The notes beneath the pieces were generated by a model. That model saw only the letters and a list, made by a program, of their open reading frames with translations, did no database searches and was not told the origin of the DNA. Shown one piece after another: positions 35,901 to 45,012 of a stretch of DNA of 64,000 nt. Source of the DNA: Mesobacillus persicus (lineage in GTDB: Bacteria; Bacillota; Bacilli; Bacillales; Cytobacillaceae); NCBI RefSeq assembly GCF_900109925.1, contig NZ_FOBW01000006.1, forward strand, positions 62,001-126,000. The letters are read 5' to 3'. The position numbers and the translations under genes were made by a program. Within the stretch, counting starts at the first letter, position 1; each line of letters starts with the position of its first letter.

Positions 35901-35971
35901 GCCTCTGTACTAGTTGTTAATTCCCGTTCCAATCAACGGTATACGCACTCAACAACTTCCTATATCATAGC
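35901..35971. repeat. degenerate short copy of the GGCTNTGTTAAA MITE-like family
   Basis: Aligns over its length with the element at 49631-49704: GTTGTTAATT..., the shared core GTTCCAATCAAC, CAACAACTT and decayed ends (GCCTCTGT, ATCATAGC). Confidence 0.55.
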
Positions 35972-36066
35972 TTATTACTTCGAGGATCTTCTATCTCTAC
36001 TTGATGTTAGCCTACAAGGTAAGGTTTGACAAATATTTTAGCTAAATAAGGCGATACTGTAAAAGA

Positions 36067-36095
36067 TTGCCCTTATGATAGATATTTTATATAAT
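36067..36095 (+). promoter_or_regulatory. sigma-A promoter of ypjC
   Basis: TTGCCC, 17 bases, TATAAT, about 48 bp before the ypjC start codon. Confidence 0.65.
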
Positions 36096-36142
36096 TAGTA
36101 ACGCTTCACGCAAACTTCATAATTAGGCGGTGAGAAACCAGT

Positions 36143-37015
36143 TTGTTTTCAGAATTAAAATTAAAGAATATATTTTTTATTTTACTTGGATCAGCCATCT
36201 TTTCTTTTGGTATTGTTCACTTTAATATGCAAAATAATTTAGCAGAAGGGGGCTTTACAGGGATTACCCTTCTCCTTTACTTCGTTTTCAGTTGGGATCC
36301 CGCAATCACAAATTTAATTCTTAATATCCCACTGTTTTTTATTGGTTGGAAGTTATTAGGTCGTAGTGTTTTTTTATATACGATTATCGGTACATTTGCC
36401 GTGTCCCTCTTTTTAGCCATCTTTCAAAGATACCAGATTGAGATGCCTTTATATGAGGATCTTTTTCTAGCTGCGTTGTTCGCTGGTGTTTTTATTGGGA
36501 TTGGTCTTGGAATTATCTTTCGCTTTGGAGGCACAACCGGAGGAGTCGATATTATTGCCAGGCTAGCGCAAAAGTATGTTGGATGGTCGATGGGGCGAAC
36601 CATGTTCATGTTCGATTTCTGTGTTATTACGATTTCACTCATTACATACTTGAATTATCGAGAAGCCATGTATACACTTGTTGTCGTTTTTATAGGGGCA
36701 AGAGTTATTGACTTTATGCAAGAAGGGGCTTATTCGGCTAGAGGCGCGATGATAATTTCTGATAAAAATGAAGAAATTGCCGATCGAATCTTAAAAGAAA
36801 TGGATAGAGGGGCCACACTATTAAAGGCGGTAGGCTCTTACACAAAACAAGAACGCGATGTCCTATACTGTGTCGTTGGAAAAAATGAGATCGTCCGGTT
36901 AAAGGGGGTTATTAACTCCGTTGACCCTCATGCGTTTGTTTCAGTTACAATTGTTCATGATGTTTTAGGAGAAGGATTTACACTTGATGAAAATAAAATC
37001 CCCATCCAAAGATAG
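36143..37015 (+). CDS. ypjC: YitT family membrane protein
   Basis: Protein of 290 residues: about five or six membrane helices in the first 180 residues (e.g. IFFILLGSAIFSFGIVHF, LFLAALFAGVFIGIGLGIIF), then a cytoplasmic DUF2179 ligand-binding-like domain (RGATLLKAVGSYTKQERDVL to the end). The conserved GG(T)TGG-type motif RFGGTTGGVDIIA is present. The start is TTG after a GGTGAG ribosome binding site. Transport role is suspected but not proven for the family. Confidence 0.9.
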   Translation: MFSELKLKNIFFILLGSAIFSFGIVHFNMQNNLAEGGFTGITLLLYFVFSWDPAITNLILNIPLFFIGWKLLGRSVFLYTIIGTFAVSLFLAIFQRYQIEMPLYEDLFLAALFAGVFIGIGLGIIFRFGGTTGGVDIIARLAQKYVGWSMGRTMFMFDFCVITISLITYLNYREAMYTLVVVFIGARVIDFMQEGAYSARGAMIISDKNEEIADRILKEMDRGATLLKAVGSYTKQERDVLYCVVGKNEIVRLKGVINSVDPHAFVSVTIVHDVLGEGFTLDENKIPIQR

Positions 37016-37128
37016 AAAAAAGAGCTGCGAATTTGCATAACGGGTTCCGTTTCCTGTCTAAACCTGAAAATGCAATCGAAAATGTAGCCCAATTTGTCCT
37101 GCCTTTTGTATCTGTTTTTTTACTAAAA

Positions 37129-37164
37129 AATAAAATGGCTCAGTTCATTAACTGAGCCATTTTA
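37129..37164. terminator. long hairpin, terminator-like on both strands
   Basis: AAAATGGCTCAGTT and AACTGAGCCATTTT form a perfect 14-bp stem with A/T outside. About 115 bp past ypjC. Confidence 0.65.
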
Positions 37165-37256
37165 AATATCCATGTTTAGCTGCCTGAATTACTCGATAAT
37201 AGAGGATGGTTCCGTGATTATCCGCTCTTATTGATTGGGGACAGTTTTGTTTGATA

Positions 37257-37444
37257 AATAAGCGGAGAAATTCCGGTTATTTTGGAAAAAGCACTAAAAT
37301 TAGCTTAAATAGACGGAGAAATTCCGACTATTTACTCGAAAAAAGTGAAAACGGGTAATTTTTCTTTACTTAAGCGGAAAAACTCCGCTTATTTACCCCA
37401 TAATGTAGTTATTTTGCAAAATAACCGGAAAAACTCCGCTTATT
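37257..37444. repeat. ~190-bp element with four palindromes (copy B)
   Basis: Palindromes at 37257-37281, 37306-37334, 37371-37391 and 37420-37444, all of the form ...CGGARAAA..TCCG.... Unit starts are 50, 64 and 49 bp apart, against 50, 64 and 52 in copy A at 12285, and the sequence between units also aligns. Confidence 0.8.
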
Positions 37445-37556
37445 TTTTATAAGATAAATTATATATCAATTTGCGGATGAAATTGTAGAGGTACAACAGC
37501 CCTTGTATACGAATTTTTTAGTAATTTCATCAAACATGTACTTTATACCTATAAAA

Positions 37557-37597
37557 AATGAGTGTCAATTTCATATACAAATTGGCACTCATTTTAA
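37557..37597. terminator. hairpin upstream of the right inverted repeat
   Basis: AAATGAGTGTCAATTT and AAATTGGCACTCATTT pair around a short loop (one G:T). Terminator-like on either strand. Confidence 0.6.
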
Positions 37598-37661
37598 ATT
37601 ATATTTTTATTGTTTGTGATAGGAAACGGAACCCGTTAGGATTTGCAGCTCTTTCTCTAAC

Positions 37662-38345
37662 TTAGTCATCATTATTCATCCCAGTATAAATTAAAACGAG
37701 ACGCACTAGTTCCATTACCGCAACCGCTGCAGCAGCAACATAGGTAAGAGCAGCAGCGTCGAGAACCTTCTTCGTTTCACGTTCTTCATCATTTCTGATA
37801 ATCCCCGCACTTACTACTTGTTCCATCGCACGGTTTGAAGCATTAAACTCGACAGGTAGAGTAACCAGCTGGAAAACAACACCCGCTGCCATAAAAATAA
37901 TCCCTAATAAAAGCATATTGCTCATTTGAGCAAAAATCCCTATTAGGATGAAAATCCAAGAAAAATTGGATCCTAGGTTTGCTACTGGTACTAAGGCATG
38001 ACGGAATCGTAAAAACGAATAGTCTTCCTGATCTTGAATCGCATGACCAACCTCGTGGGATGCAATCGCAGCAGCAGCTACAGAATGACCGTGATAATTG
38101 TCAGAGGATAGACGGACTGTCTTTGAACGTGGGTCATAATGGTCACTTAAAACCCCTCTCGTTTCTTCAACCCCTACATGGTAGAGTCCGTTATCATCCA
38201 AAATCTTTCTTGCAACTTCTGCCCCGCGCATACGAGAGGAAGAAGGAACCTGAGAGTATTTCTTGAATGCGCTTTTCACCCGCATCTGCGCCCAAATCGG
38301 AACTAAAATAAGAATCGCAAAATAAATTAATATGCTCAACCGCAA
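37662..38345 (-). CDS. membrane zinc metallopeptidase (YugP type)
   Basis: Protein of 227 residues of the neutral zinc metallopeptidase family (YugP-like). HEVGH (zinc site HExxH, about residues 97-101) lies between an N-terminal membrane helix and a cluster of hydrophobic helices (WIFILIGIFAQM, MLLLGIIFMAAGVVFQLVTL, ALTYVAAAAVAVMELVRLVL). The conserved SRMRGAEVARKIL and LSSDNYHGHSVAAAAIASHE blocks are present. The start is TTG after AGGAGG; a second TTG two codons later has better spacing. Substrates unknown. Confidence 0.88.
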   Translation of the reverse strand: MRLSILIYFAILILVPIWAQMRVKSAFKKYSQVPSSSRMRGAEVARKILDDNGLYHVGVEETRGVLSDHYDPRSKTVRLSSDNYHGHSVAAAAIASHEVGHAIQDQEDYSFLRFRHALVPVANLGSNFSWIFILIGIFAQMSNMLLLGIIFMAAGVVFQLVTLPVEFNASNRAMEQVVSAGIIRNDEERETKKVLDAAALTYVAAAAVAVMELVRLVLIYTGMNNDD

Positions 38346-38402
38346 AGCCCTCCTAAAAAAATCTAGCTGTTACTACTATTTTATTCATGAATAGAAAGGG
38401 TG

Positions 38403-39203
38403 TCAATTTTTTCTCTCTTTTAAACGATTTTTACGCCTTTCGAGATCCGCTCGATACTTTTGCCAGCCAACATAGGATAATGTCAGAATTATAATGCTCC
38501 CTGTAGAAATAATAACCCACCAAAGGGAGGGGTCTGCCTCATCTTCAGACATATCGTCAAAAATCTTCCTTAAATCGGCTTCAAGGGCATCCAATTCCAC
38601 CTGGCTTGCTGTTTTCGATAAAACCTCAGGGCGATAATGATCAATATAGTTTACTCGAGCATTAATTTGTTGAATCGTTTCAGGAGTGACATCAATCTTA
38701 AGACTTGGATAAATGACATGGTAAAGGGACAAAAAAGAATCTAGATTCGAATGAAAATCCTCATTGTCCCCATTATAGACTGCGTCTTTCATGCCATTGA
38801 ACACAGTCATGATTGGCTCCTCCATTTCTGTCCAAAGTGGTTGATGGATTGACTGAAGAGCATCAATTACAAGCCGAAATCTTGTAACCTTATGCAACCG
38901 TTCCTCATGTCCCATAGTTGAACTACCGGTGGCTTCAAGCGCTTCATCATGAGCAGTAGTTACAATCCTAAGCTCGTCCATTGAGAAAAAATATGCCTCT
39001 CCGGTAACTTTAATAAACTCCCCCTCAAAATGTTCAAGCATTTTTCTAGCGTCTTCATAACGATAAATCTTTACCATCTGAAGGGCTTCATCAGAAATGT
39101 TATCGAGCCTTTTTATGGAAGGTTCTATATCAGCGTATGCAACCACTGGTGTTAAAAGCAGTAGCAAAGAAAGGAGTAATGCGATAATTTTACTTGGTTT
39201 CAT
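38403..39203 (-). CDS. ypjB: sporulation protein YpjB
   Basis: Protein of 266 residues with a signal peptide (IIALLLSLLLLLTPVVAYA), a helical extracytoplasmic domain and a C-terminal membrane helix (WWVIISTGSIIILTLSYVGW) followed by a very basic tail. It matches the sporulation protein YpjB by architecture and position. The sigma-E type promoter at 39227-39256 agrees with mother-cell expression. Molecular role unknown. Confidence 0.85.
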   Translation of the reverse strand: MKPSKIIALLLSLLLLLTPVVAYADIEPSIKRLDNISDEALQMVKIYRYEDARKMLEHFEGEFIKVTGEAYFFSMDELRIVTTAHDEALEATGSSTMGHEERLHKVTRFRLVIDALQSIHQPLWTEMEEPIMTVFNGMKDAVYNGDNEDFHSNLDSFLSLYHVIYPSLKIDVTPETIQQINARVNYIDHYRPEVLSKTASQVELDALEADLRKIFDDMSEDEADPSLWWVIISTGSIIILTLSYVGWQKYRADLERRKNRLKERKN

Positions 39204-39226
39204 TCCTGTCCCCCCTTAAATACTAA

Positions 39227-39256
39227 AATGTATGAGAGAGTGGACAAGGATAGACC
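39227..39256 (-). promoter_or_regulatory. sigma-E-like promoter of ypjB
   Basis: On the minus strand GGTCTAT, a 15-base spacer and CATACATT; the -10 matches the sigma-E consensus CATACAMT exactly, the -35 only in part. Confidence 0.5.
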
Positions 39257-39427
39257 TTTTATTTATACTCTTTCTTCAACTTATTGCTTTCGAACATTAA
39301 ATAGAAAATGATGCTATGTTTTTCGATAAATAGCTATAGAGTTAAGCGAAATAGCTACAGACTGAATATAAACGCATCTGATAGCTTTTCTCCGCTAAAA
39401 TCGAGTTTAACAATAAAACTTACTCCT

Positions 39428-40048
39428 TTATTTATGTAAATTGCTACTCCTAGGATTGATTTCTAATATATAGCGGTTTTTACGCAAGCCAAAGTAATAG
39501 GCTATTCCGATGGATAGTAAGCTTAGCCAGAAAGTGAAATACCCAATCTCATTTTGGTATAGATGTAACTGTTGATACCATGGCATCATCATAAAAACAT
39601 AATCTATGATTTCGTTATGTAAAGCCACAATCGCAGCTACAACCAAATGCCAAACCTTAAAGCGATAAAATGGTGCATATAACAGACCTTGGACCGCCAT
39701 GGCCAAATGGGATCCCATCAACATATATCCGCTCCAGTGTAGGTCTCCTGTTACAATGAGGACAAGGAGATTCATAATAACCGCCCAGATTCCGTATTTA
39801 AACAAGGTCACAATCGCCAGCGCTTCCATTAGCGGCCAGTTTTTTTTAAGCAAGAAAGCCATTAAGACAAACACAAAAAATAGACTCGCAGTAGGACTGT
39901 CTGGAACAAAAGGTAAGAATATTGCAGGAGTTTCAACTAGTTGAGGACCGTACCACATATATCCGTAAATCGTTCCAAAAAGATTGATAATGAACAACAT
40001 CCATATAAATTGCTTGTTTTGTAACATAGAATAAAGCCATGTAATCAT
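39428..40048 (-). CDS. ypjA: DUF1405 membrane protein YpjA
   Basis: Integral membrane protein of about 206 residues with six or seven helices (e.g. FIWMLFIINLFGTIYGYMWY, SLLSIGIAYYFGL) and a short basic C-terminus. It matches YpjA (DUF1405). The ATG at 40048 is taken; a GTG three codons earlier is possible. It lies between ypjB and qcrC as in B. subtilis. Function unknown. Confidence 0.85.
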   Translation of the reverse strand: MITWLYSMLQNKQFIWMLFIINLFGTIYGYMWYGPQLVETPAIFLPFVPDSPTASLFFVFVLMAFLLKKNWPLMEALAIVTLFKYGIWAVIMNLLVLIVTGDLHWSGYMLMGSHLAMAVQGLLYAPFYRFKVWHLVVAAIVALHNEIIDYVFMMMPWYQQLHLYQNEIGYFTFWLSLLSIGIAYYFGLRKNRYILEINPRSSNLHK

Positions 40049-40128
40049 TAAACACACTTCTTTCTTCTTTTAATACGTAATCTTCTAAAAAGAGGGAATT
40101 CACCCTTTTCTATTATACTTTATTAAAA

Positions 40129-40181
40129 GGCTAGGTTAAACAGGTTGGTTTTCTCTTTAAGTACGGCGTTATTTAACAAGC
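40129..40181. repeat. degenerate copy of the GGCTNTGTTAAA MITE-like family
   Basis: Left end GGCTAGGTTAAACAGGTTGG resembles the left end of the copy at 49631, and the right end TTTAACAAGC is a one-base-shorter inverted end. The core is mostly lost. Confidence 0.4.
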
Positions 40182-40214
40182 AAAAAAAAGCTAACGGGAA
40201 TTTCCCGTCAGCCT
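40182..40214 (-). terminator. qcrABC terminator
   Basis: On the minus strand GGCTGACGGGAA and TTCCCGTTAGCT pair, followed by TTTTTTT. Ends the qcr operon 9 bp past qcrC. Confidence 0.85.
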
Positions 40215-40222
40215 ATGTTTTA

Positions 40223-40978
40223 CTATTCCAATTCAGCAATAAATTCAGACATGATTTGCAATTCTTCGTCAGTACCCTTGAAGATACCAGCTGGCATATC
40301 TCCTTGACCATTTACAGCAATATCAGAGATTTCTTCAGCCGTAAGTCCCGTACCCACTAAACTTGGGCCACTCGCGCCACCAAGCTCTCCTCCATGACAG
40401 CTAAGACAAGTGTTTGCTTCAGCAATTTGGTAACCATCAGATGCTTTATCAATCTCAACATCCGAAATTGCCCCCATCTTTTCCTTAGCTTCCCAATCCG
40501 TTTGAACAACAGATTCCCATGTTAGGTAAAAAACAGAAGCTATAGCTAGAAGCATAAAGCCAGTAGCTAACGGACGCTTAGATGGACGGCGTTCAGGTCC
40601 ACGATCGATGAATGGAGCAAGCATTAAAGCTCCAAACGCTAATCCCGGTATAACTAGAGCACCTACAACAGTATACGGACCCGCTGCAAAAGAATACTTC
40701 AGTAATTGGTATAAGAATAAGAAATACCAGTCAGGCAGCGGAATATATGCTGTATCCGTTGGATCCGCAACCCTCTCAAGCGGCGGTTGATGTGCTGCAG
40801 TCAGAACTAGGAACCCTACGAGGAAAACGGCACCAACAAGCCATTCTTTTAAAAGAAAGTTAGGCCAGAATGCTTCTGTTTTGCCTGGGTATTCCGAATA
40901 ATCTTTAGGAATAAAAGGCTTCCTTTCGGCAGACACACGCGAGTCGCCTACAAACTTCATCCCTTTACCACGATGCAT
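40223..40978 (-). CDS. qcrC: menaquinol-cytochrome c reductase cytochrome b/c subunit
   Basis: Subunit of the b6c complex, 251 residues: three or four membrane helices equivalent to cytochrome b subunit IV (LVGAVFLVGFLVLTAAHQPP, PLPDWYFLFLYQLLKY) fused to a cytochrome c domain with heme motif C191-LSC-H195. It passes electrons from menaquinol to cytochrome c. Third gene of qcrA-qcrB-qcrC. Confidence 0.97.
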   Translation of the reverse strand: MHRGKGMKFVGDSRVSAERKPFIPKDYSEYPGKTEAFWPNFLLKEWLVGAVFLVGFLVLTAAHQPPLERVADPTDTAYIPLPDWYFLFLYQLLKYSFAAGPYTVVGALVIPGLAFGALMLAPFIDRGPERRPSKRPLATGFMLLAIASVFYLTWESVVQTDWEAKEKMGAISDVEIDKASDGYQIAEANTCLSCHGGELGGASGPSLVGTGLTAEEISDIAVNGQGDMPAGIFKGTDEELQIMSEFIAELE

Positions 40979-41058
40979 CGAGCAATCCCCTCCTTTTTCC
41001 GTGAAGTTGAACAGACCTTACATATAATCCGTACAACATTTTTTTCTTTCTGATGAAC

Positions 41059-41733
41059 TTACAACGGTCCTGAAATACCTTGTTTTCGTAACATAATGAA
41101 GTGTGCTGCCATTAGGCCAAACAATGCAGCAGGTAAGAAGAATACATGAATCGCAAAGAAGCGAGTCAGAGTCTGAGCACCGACAATATCAGCACTACCA
41201 GCCATTAGCGTCTTTAAGTATGGTCCTAATAATGGCACTGCTTCAACAATCTGCAAGGTAACCTTTGTAGCAAATAGGGCTTTCATATCCCATGGTAATA
41301 GATATCCTGTAAGACCAAGACCTAGCATTACGAAGAAAATCAATACCCCTACAACCCAATTCAATTCACGAGGCTTTTTATAAGCTCCCTGGAAGAATAC
41401 ACGCAATGTATGTAAGAACATCATGACGATTACTAAGCTTGCTCCCCAGTGATGCATGCCACGGACTATTTGTCCAAAAGCCACTTCATTTTGAAGATAA
41501 TAAACAGATTCCCATGCATTTTTAATATCCGGAACGTAATACATCGTTAAAAACATTCCTGATAAAATCTGAATGACAGTGATAAAGAAAGTCAAACCGC
41601 CAAAACAGTAAACAAATGCGGAAAAGTGATGCGCCGGATTAACATGCTCCGGAACTTCATGGTCAGCAATATCACGCCAAAGCGGCGTAATATCTAAACG
41701 TTCATCTACCCAATCGTAAATCTTGTTTAACAA
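41059..41733 (-). CDS. qcrB: menaquinol-cytochrome c reductase cytochrome b subunit
   Basis: Cytochrome b6-type protein of 224 residues with four membrane helices and the heme-binding histidines in RGMHHWGASLVIVMMFLHTLR and in the helix starting FFAIHVFFLPAALFG. It contains the menaquinol site together with QcrC. Two bases after the qcrA stop region; 80 bp before qcrC. Confidence 0.97.
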   Translation of the reverse strand: MLNKIYDWVDERLDITPLWRDIADHEVPEHVNPAHHFSAFVYCFGGLTFFITVIQILSGMFLTMYYVPDIKNAWESVYYLQNEVAFGQIVRGMHHWGASLVIVMMFLHTLRVFFQGAYKKPRELNWVVGVLIFFVMLGLGLTGYLLPWDMKALFATKVTLQIVEAVPLLGPYLKTLMAGSADIVGAQTLTRFFAIHVFFLPAALFGLMAAHFIMLRKQGISGPL

Positions 41734-41736
41734 TTA

Positions 41737-42240
41737 TTACGCCCCCTTCGGTTGTGCTTTCCCTAAATAAAGGATGCCGTCCTTTTCCTCATAAGGATAG
41801 ACATCAAGCGGTGCCAACGGCGGTGTGCCTGGAACGTTTGTACCATCCTTTTCATAGAGACCATAATGGCATGGACAGAAGAACATATTTTGATTCTTCT
41901 CGTCTGCATTCCAGTCTACTGTACAGCCTAAATGCTTACACACTGGTGAAAGGGCTACAATCTCTCCGTCTTCTGTCTTGTATACCCATGCCGTTCCAGT
42001 AACCTCAGACTCATACCATCCATCTTTTTGATCGAATTTAAAATCAATCCTTTGCGGCTCGGTTGTAATATCCGCCACCTTTAGCTTTGTGGCAATGAAA
42101 TCTCCACCTGCATTGGCTTTTAGGACAGGATCAATCGCAAAACGCGCCATTGGCATCACCATTCCAGCAGCCATGAAACCGCCTACACCTAACAGTGTAT
42201 AGTTTAAGAATTGTCGTCTTGAAACGCGATTCTCACTCAT
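41737..42240 (-). CDS. qcrA: Rieske iron-sulfur subunit of menaquinol-cytochrome c reductase
   Basis: Rieske 2Fe-2S protein of 167 residues. Cluster boxes are C101-KHLGC-106 and C122-PCH-125, with the disulfide expected between C106 and C124. The twin-arginine start SRRQFLNYTLLG precedes the membrane anchor. The 161-bp gap upstream is AT-rich; I see no confident promoter, though expression must start there or further up at ypiF. Confidence 0.96.
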   Translation of the reverse strand: MSENRVSRRQFLNYTLLGVGGFMAAGMVMPMARFAIDPVLKANAGGDFIATKLKVADITTEPQRIDFKFDQKDGWYESEVTGTAWVYKTEDGEIVALSPVCKHLGCTVDWNADEKNQNMFFCPCHYGLYEKDGTNVPGTPPLAPLDVYPYEEKDGILYLGKAQPKGA

Positions 42241-42401
42241 GCTTTTCCCCCCTCTGTTTCCCCAATTTTACGTACTTCGAACATAATTTGTACACACAAT
42301 TAAGACTAGGACATAATCATGATATATCAATCTCTTTATAAAATCAATATAATACTATGGTAAAAACATTTTTATCAGTGATAAATATTACAGGCTGTCC
42401 A

Positions 42402-42863
42402 TTATTCATCCTCGCGCCATTTTTGAATGAACAAATTCATTAACTGACGTACTTGATCCTCCATTACAGATTGCTTTGTTTTTTCATCCATTTGCTGAAG
42501 TGGAAGTGTCGGTAACCATAAGAGGGTCCCTTTTAAATGTCCCTCATCCTGTTTCCAATCAAAATCGGAAGTAACAGCAAATACATGCTTGAATTGCTTG
42601 TCCAACAATTCTGTTTCCCACCTCTTCAATTGTTCCAATGATTCAGACCGGGACTCTTTCAAATAAGAAAGTCCGGGAATCAGGAGGATTCTGCCCTGCA
42701 GCTGTCTTTCAAGCTGACTTGTTAAAAGCGTCGTAAATTCCGTCATTGCCGCAGAATCCTTCATCCCCTCCTTGAAGGAAACCGGTAGCAACGGAATGAC
42801 AGCCGTGTCCACATACTCTGGTGTTTTTTCAAAAACTCCAATATCAGTAGGTACCCATTTCAT
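42402..42863 (-). CDS. ypiF: DUF2487 protein YpiF
   Basis: Protein of about 153 residues of the DUF2487 family (B. subtilis YpiF), starting MKWVPTDIGVFEKTPEYVDT. The ATG at 42863 fits the family start; GGAG lies 9 bases before it, and a TTG at 42872 is too close. No catalytic motif. It lies between ypiB and qcrA. Function unknown. Confidence 0.85.
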   Translation of the reverse strand: MKWVPTDIGVFEKTPEYVDTAVIPLLPVSFKEGMKDSAAMTEFTTLLTSQLERQLQGRILLIPGLSYLKESRSESLEQLKRWETELLDKQFKHVFAVTSDFDWKQDEGHLKGTLLWLPTLPLQQMDEKTKQSVMEDQVRQLMNLFIQKWREDE

Positions 42864-42940
42864 TTCATTCAACTCCGTCTAGTTGTATTCCTATTTATTC
42901 TACCATTTCATGGAGTGTATGCCCAGAAAAAGCCAAAGAA

Positions 42941-43062
42941 CAAAAGCGCAAGCGCCTTGATCAGCCCCGACAGGCATAAGACGAGCCGTCAATAAGGTTG
43001 TTTTTTAACCTTCTTGACGGCTTGGCTTATGACCCGAGGGGCTAGGCGCTGGAGCTGGATAC
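42941..43062. repeat. long-hairpin repeat, fourth copy
   Basis: Same element as at 22514-22837. The nested stems are kept with different bases: GCCCC/GGGGC and GCCGTCAA/TTGACGGC replace GGCCC/GGGCC and CCCTATA/TATAGGG, while GACAGGCATAAGACG and CTTATGACCCGAGG are unchanged. Confidence 0.88.
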
Positions 43063-43113
43063 AGAAAACGAACACAATTATCCACACCCTTAAACTTTTA
43101 TAAATTCCTTAAC

Positions 43114-43144
43114 AAACAAAAAGCTTGCTTTTAATAAGCAAGCC
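43114..43144 (-). terminator. ypiB terminator
   Basis: GGCTTGCTT and AAGCAAGCT pair around a 5-base loop, followed on the minus strand by TTTTTGTTTG; directly past the ypiB stop. Confidence 0.8.
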
Positions 43145-43146
43145 GT

Positions 43147-43695
43147 TCATTGACCAGTTCCTAGTTGCTTTAATTTTTCTGTTAGACGCACGAAGGCTTC
43201 CTTGTCCTGCCTATCTAAGGCTTCATCGATTAATTTTGTAAGTTTATCTTTTTGAAACCGATAAAGACTATCGACAAGAAAGCGTTCAGCAATCAACCGA
43301 TCCTTTTCACTGATTTGTAATCGTTTAGGCATAAATGGATTTTCCTCAAGAACCGCGGCAAATTGAGGAGCCTTATTGGCTGAGTGAAAATTTAATTGGA
43401 TATAAATTTCCTCATCACGATTTAAGCGAATATCATGAAACGACTTTTCAGCATCGGTGGTCATGATATTTTCTTTATAGAATCGAAATGGAACCTCATC
43501 AATGCAATGGGTGGACATTACAAGTCCTCGAGGACAGAACTGGGCATTTTCAACAAAATGGACTTTCTCCATCAATTGGTCATGACTCATTAAATAATTG
43601 AGAATCCATACGCATTCCCGCCTCTTTAACTGGTAATGATTCAAGAACCAACGGATAAAGTCTTTCTTCTCGTTGACAGAAACAGGGGTTGTCAT
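43147..43695 (-). CDS. ypiB: UPF0302 protein YpiB
   Basis: Protein of 182 residues, UPF0302/YpiB, with the very conserved HEKKDF-like start [20 protein letters not shown] and the block [20 protein letters not shown]. Its C-terminal 40 residues form the separate IDEAL-type helix ([21 protein letters not shown]). In B. subtilis it lies between ypiA and ypiF, as here. Function unknown. Confidence 0.92.
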   Translation of the reverse strand: MTTPVSVNEKKDFIRWFLNHYQLKRRECVWILNYLMSHDQLMEKVHFVENAQFCPRGLVMSTHCIDEVPFRFYKENIMTTDAEKSFHDIRLNRDEEIYIQLNFHSANKAPQFAAVLEENPFMPKRLQISEKDRLIAERFLVDSLYRFQKDKLTKLIDEALDRQDKEAFVRLTEKLKQLGTGQ

Positions 43696-43773
43696 TTGTG
43701 AATCCCTCCTCTGTATACATGGTCAGTTTTTTTGTGATTAATACTCTTCGGTTAACCGCTCAAGAAGCTCCTG

Positions 43774-44997
43774 TTACTCTTCGTTCATCGGATCAATCTT
43801 AATGAGTATAGTTAAAATTTCGGCGGCCTCGGCTATTTTTCCTTCTTCAATTAAAAAATAACCATAATCTGAAAGAAATTCTTTGTTGTCTTTAAAGAAA
43901 GTATATGCATGCTGATATTTGTTTAATGCCTGTGAATATTGCTCAAGATGCTGTGAGGCTACTGCAGCATCCCATAAAAGTTGAGGCTCTTCTTCATCCT
44001 TCATGTCCGTGTTTGAAATTAAATCTAAAACATCTTCATATCGCTCCAGTTTTAGAAGTAATTTGTTTAGAACAAGCGCTCCTTCTGTAAAGCCAGGGTC
44101 AAGCGCTAACGCCTCACGCAATAAGCTCTCTGCCTCTTCGACAAGGTCAAGTTTTAAGGCAATCTTTCCACCATAGAAAAATAAGTCCTTATTGAAGTCA
44201 TCTTGCTTAATCCCCTGTTTAATCGTTTCATAAGCCTCTTCCAACATCTCTTCATGTTCATATGCATGGGAAAGGTGTAAGTATAAAGAATGATATTCAG
44301 GGTCAAGAACTTTTAACTCTTCAAATTTATCAATAGCCGTTTTATTTTTACCAGCCTGCAAAGCTGTAAAAGCATAACCGAATAAGGTGTTGATCTCTAG
44401 ACGCTCCCCTAGCGCTTTCTCATAGTAAAGAAGCGCTTCCTCAAAGGATCCCCCTGCACTATAAGCTTCAGCTAGTCGCTGATTCAAGCTTACTCCTCCC
44501 ACTTCATTTCTTTCATGAGCAACCCTTTCATAGTATTGAATCGCATCTGTAAAGCGTCCCTGATGAGCATATAATTCTCCTAGTGCAAAGTCGATGATTG
44601 ACTCATTAGGAAGCAATTGTTTTGCTCGAAGAAGCTTTTGCTCACTTACTTCGAATAAGCCATTCATCTGGTATAAATCGGCCATCAATAGCAAAGCCTG
44701 AGGGTATTGAGGGTCATTCTCCCCTACTTTTTCAAGGATAAGCGTCGCTTTCTCCTCTTCCCCTAACTCAAGCTCTGTTTCCGCCAGGAGAACAAGAAGC
44801 TCTCCCTCAGTAGGGTAATTGAGTAAGAGAGATTCTAGAAGATTCTTTGTCTCTTCAAGGAAACCAAAGCGGAAAAGCTCTTCTGCTAGTAAAAACTTTT
44901 CTTCATCACTGCCATTGGTTAAAATCTGCGCATAACCAGACATCGCTTCATTTACTTCTCCGTTTTCTAATAAACCACTAATTGCCTCAATATTCAT
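43774..44997 (-). CDS. ypiA: TPR-repeat protein YpiA
   Basis: Soluble protein of about 407 residues built almost entirely of tetratricopeptide repeats (units such as LLMADLYQMNGLFEVSEQKL and SIIDFALGELYAHQGRFTDA). It is expected to be a protein-binding scaffold. The second of two near ATGs (44997) has the better distance to GGAAGG. Orthologue of ypiA by length and position. Partner unknown. Confidence 0.9.
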   Translation of the reverse strand: MNIEAISGLLENGEVNEAMSGYAQILTNGSDEEKFLLAEELFRFGFLEETKNLLESLLLNYPTEGELLVLLAETELELGEEEKATLILEKVGENDPQYPQALLLMADLYQMNGLFEVSEQKLLRAKQLLPNESIIDFALGELYAHQGRFTDAIQYYERVAHERNEVGGVSLNQRLAEAYSAGGSFEEALLYYEKALGERLEINTLFGYAFTALQAGKNKTAIDKFEELKVLDPEYHSLYLHLSHAYEHEEMLEEAYETIKQGIKQDDFNKDLFFYGGKIALKLDLVEEAESLLREALALDPGFTEGALVLNKLLLKLERYEDVLDLISNTDMKDEEEPQLLWDAAVASQHLEQYSQALNKYQHAYTFFKDNKEFLSDYGYFLIEEGKIAEAAEILTILIKIDPMNEE

Positions 44998-45012
44998 GTT
45001 CATCCTTCCAAT

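Larger units (their letters stand above)
37016..37656. other. 641-bp intergenic segment bounded by inverted repeats
   Basis: Between the convergent ypjC and metallopeptidase genes. A ~38-bp sequence right after the ypjC stop (37019-37058) recurs inverted right after the metallopeptidase stop (37618-37654); shared core CGGGTTCCGTTTCCT. Inside are two strong hairpins (37129-37164 and 37557-37597) and the four-palindrome element. No convincing ORF lies within. Confidence 0.75.
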
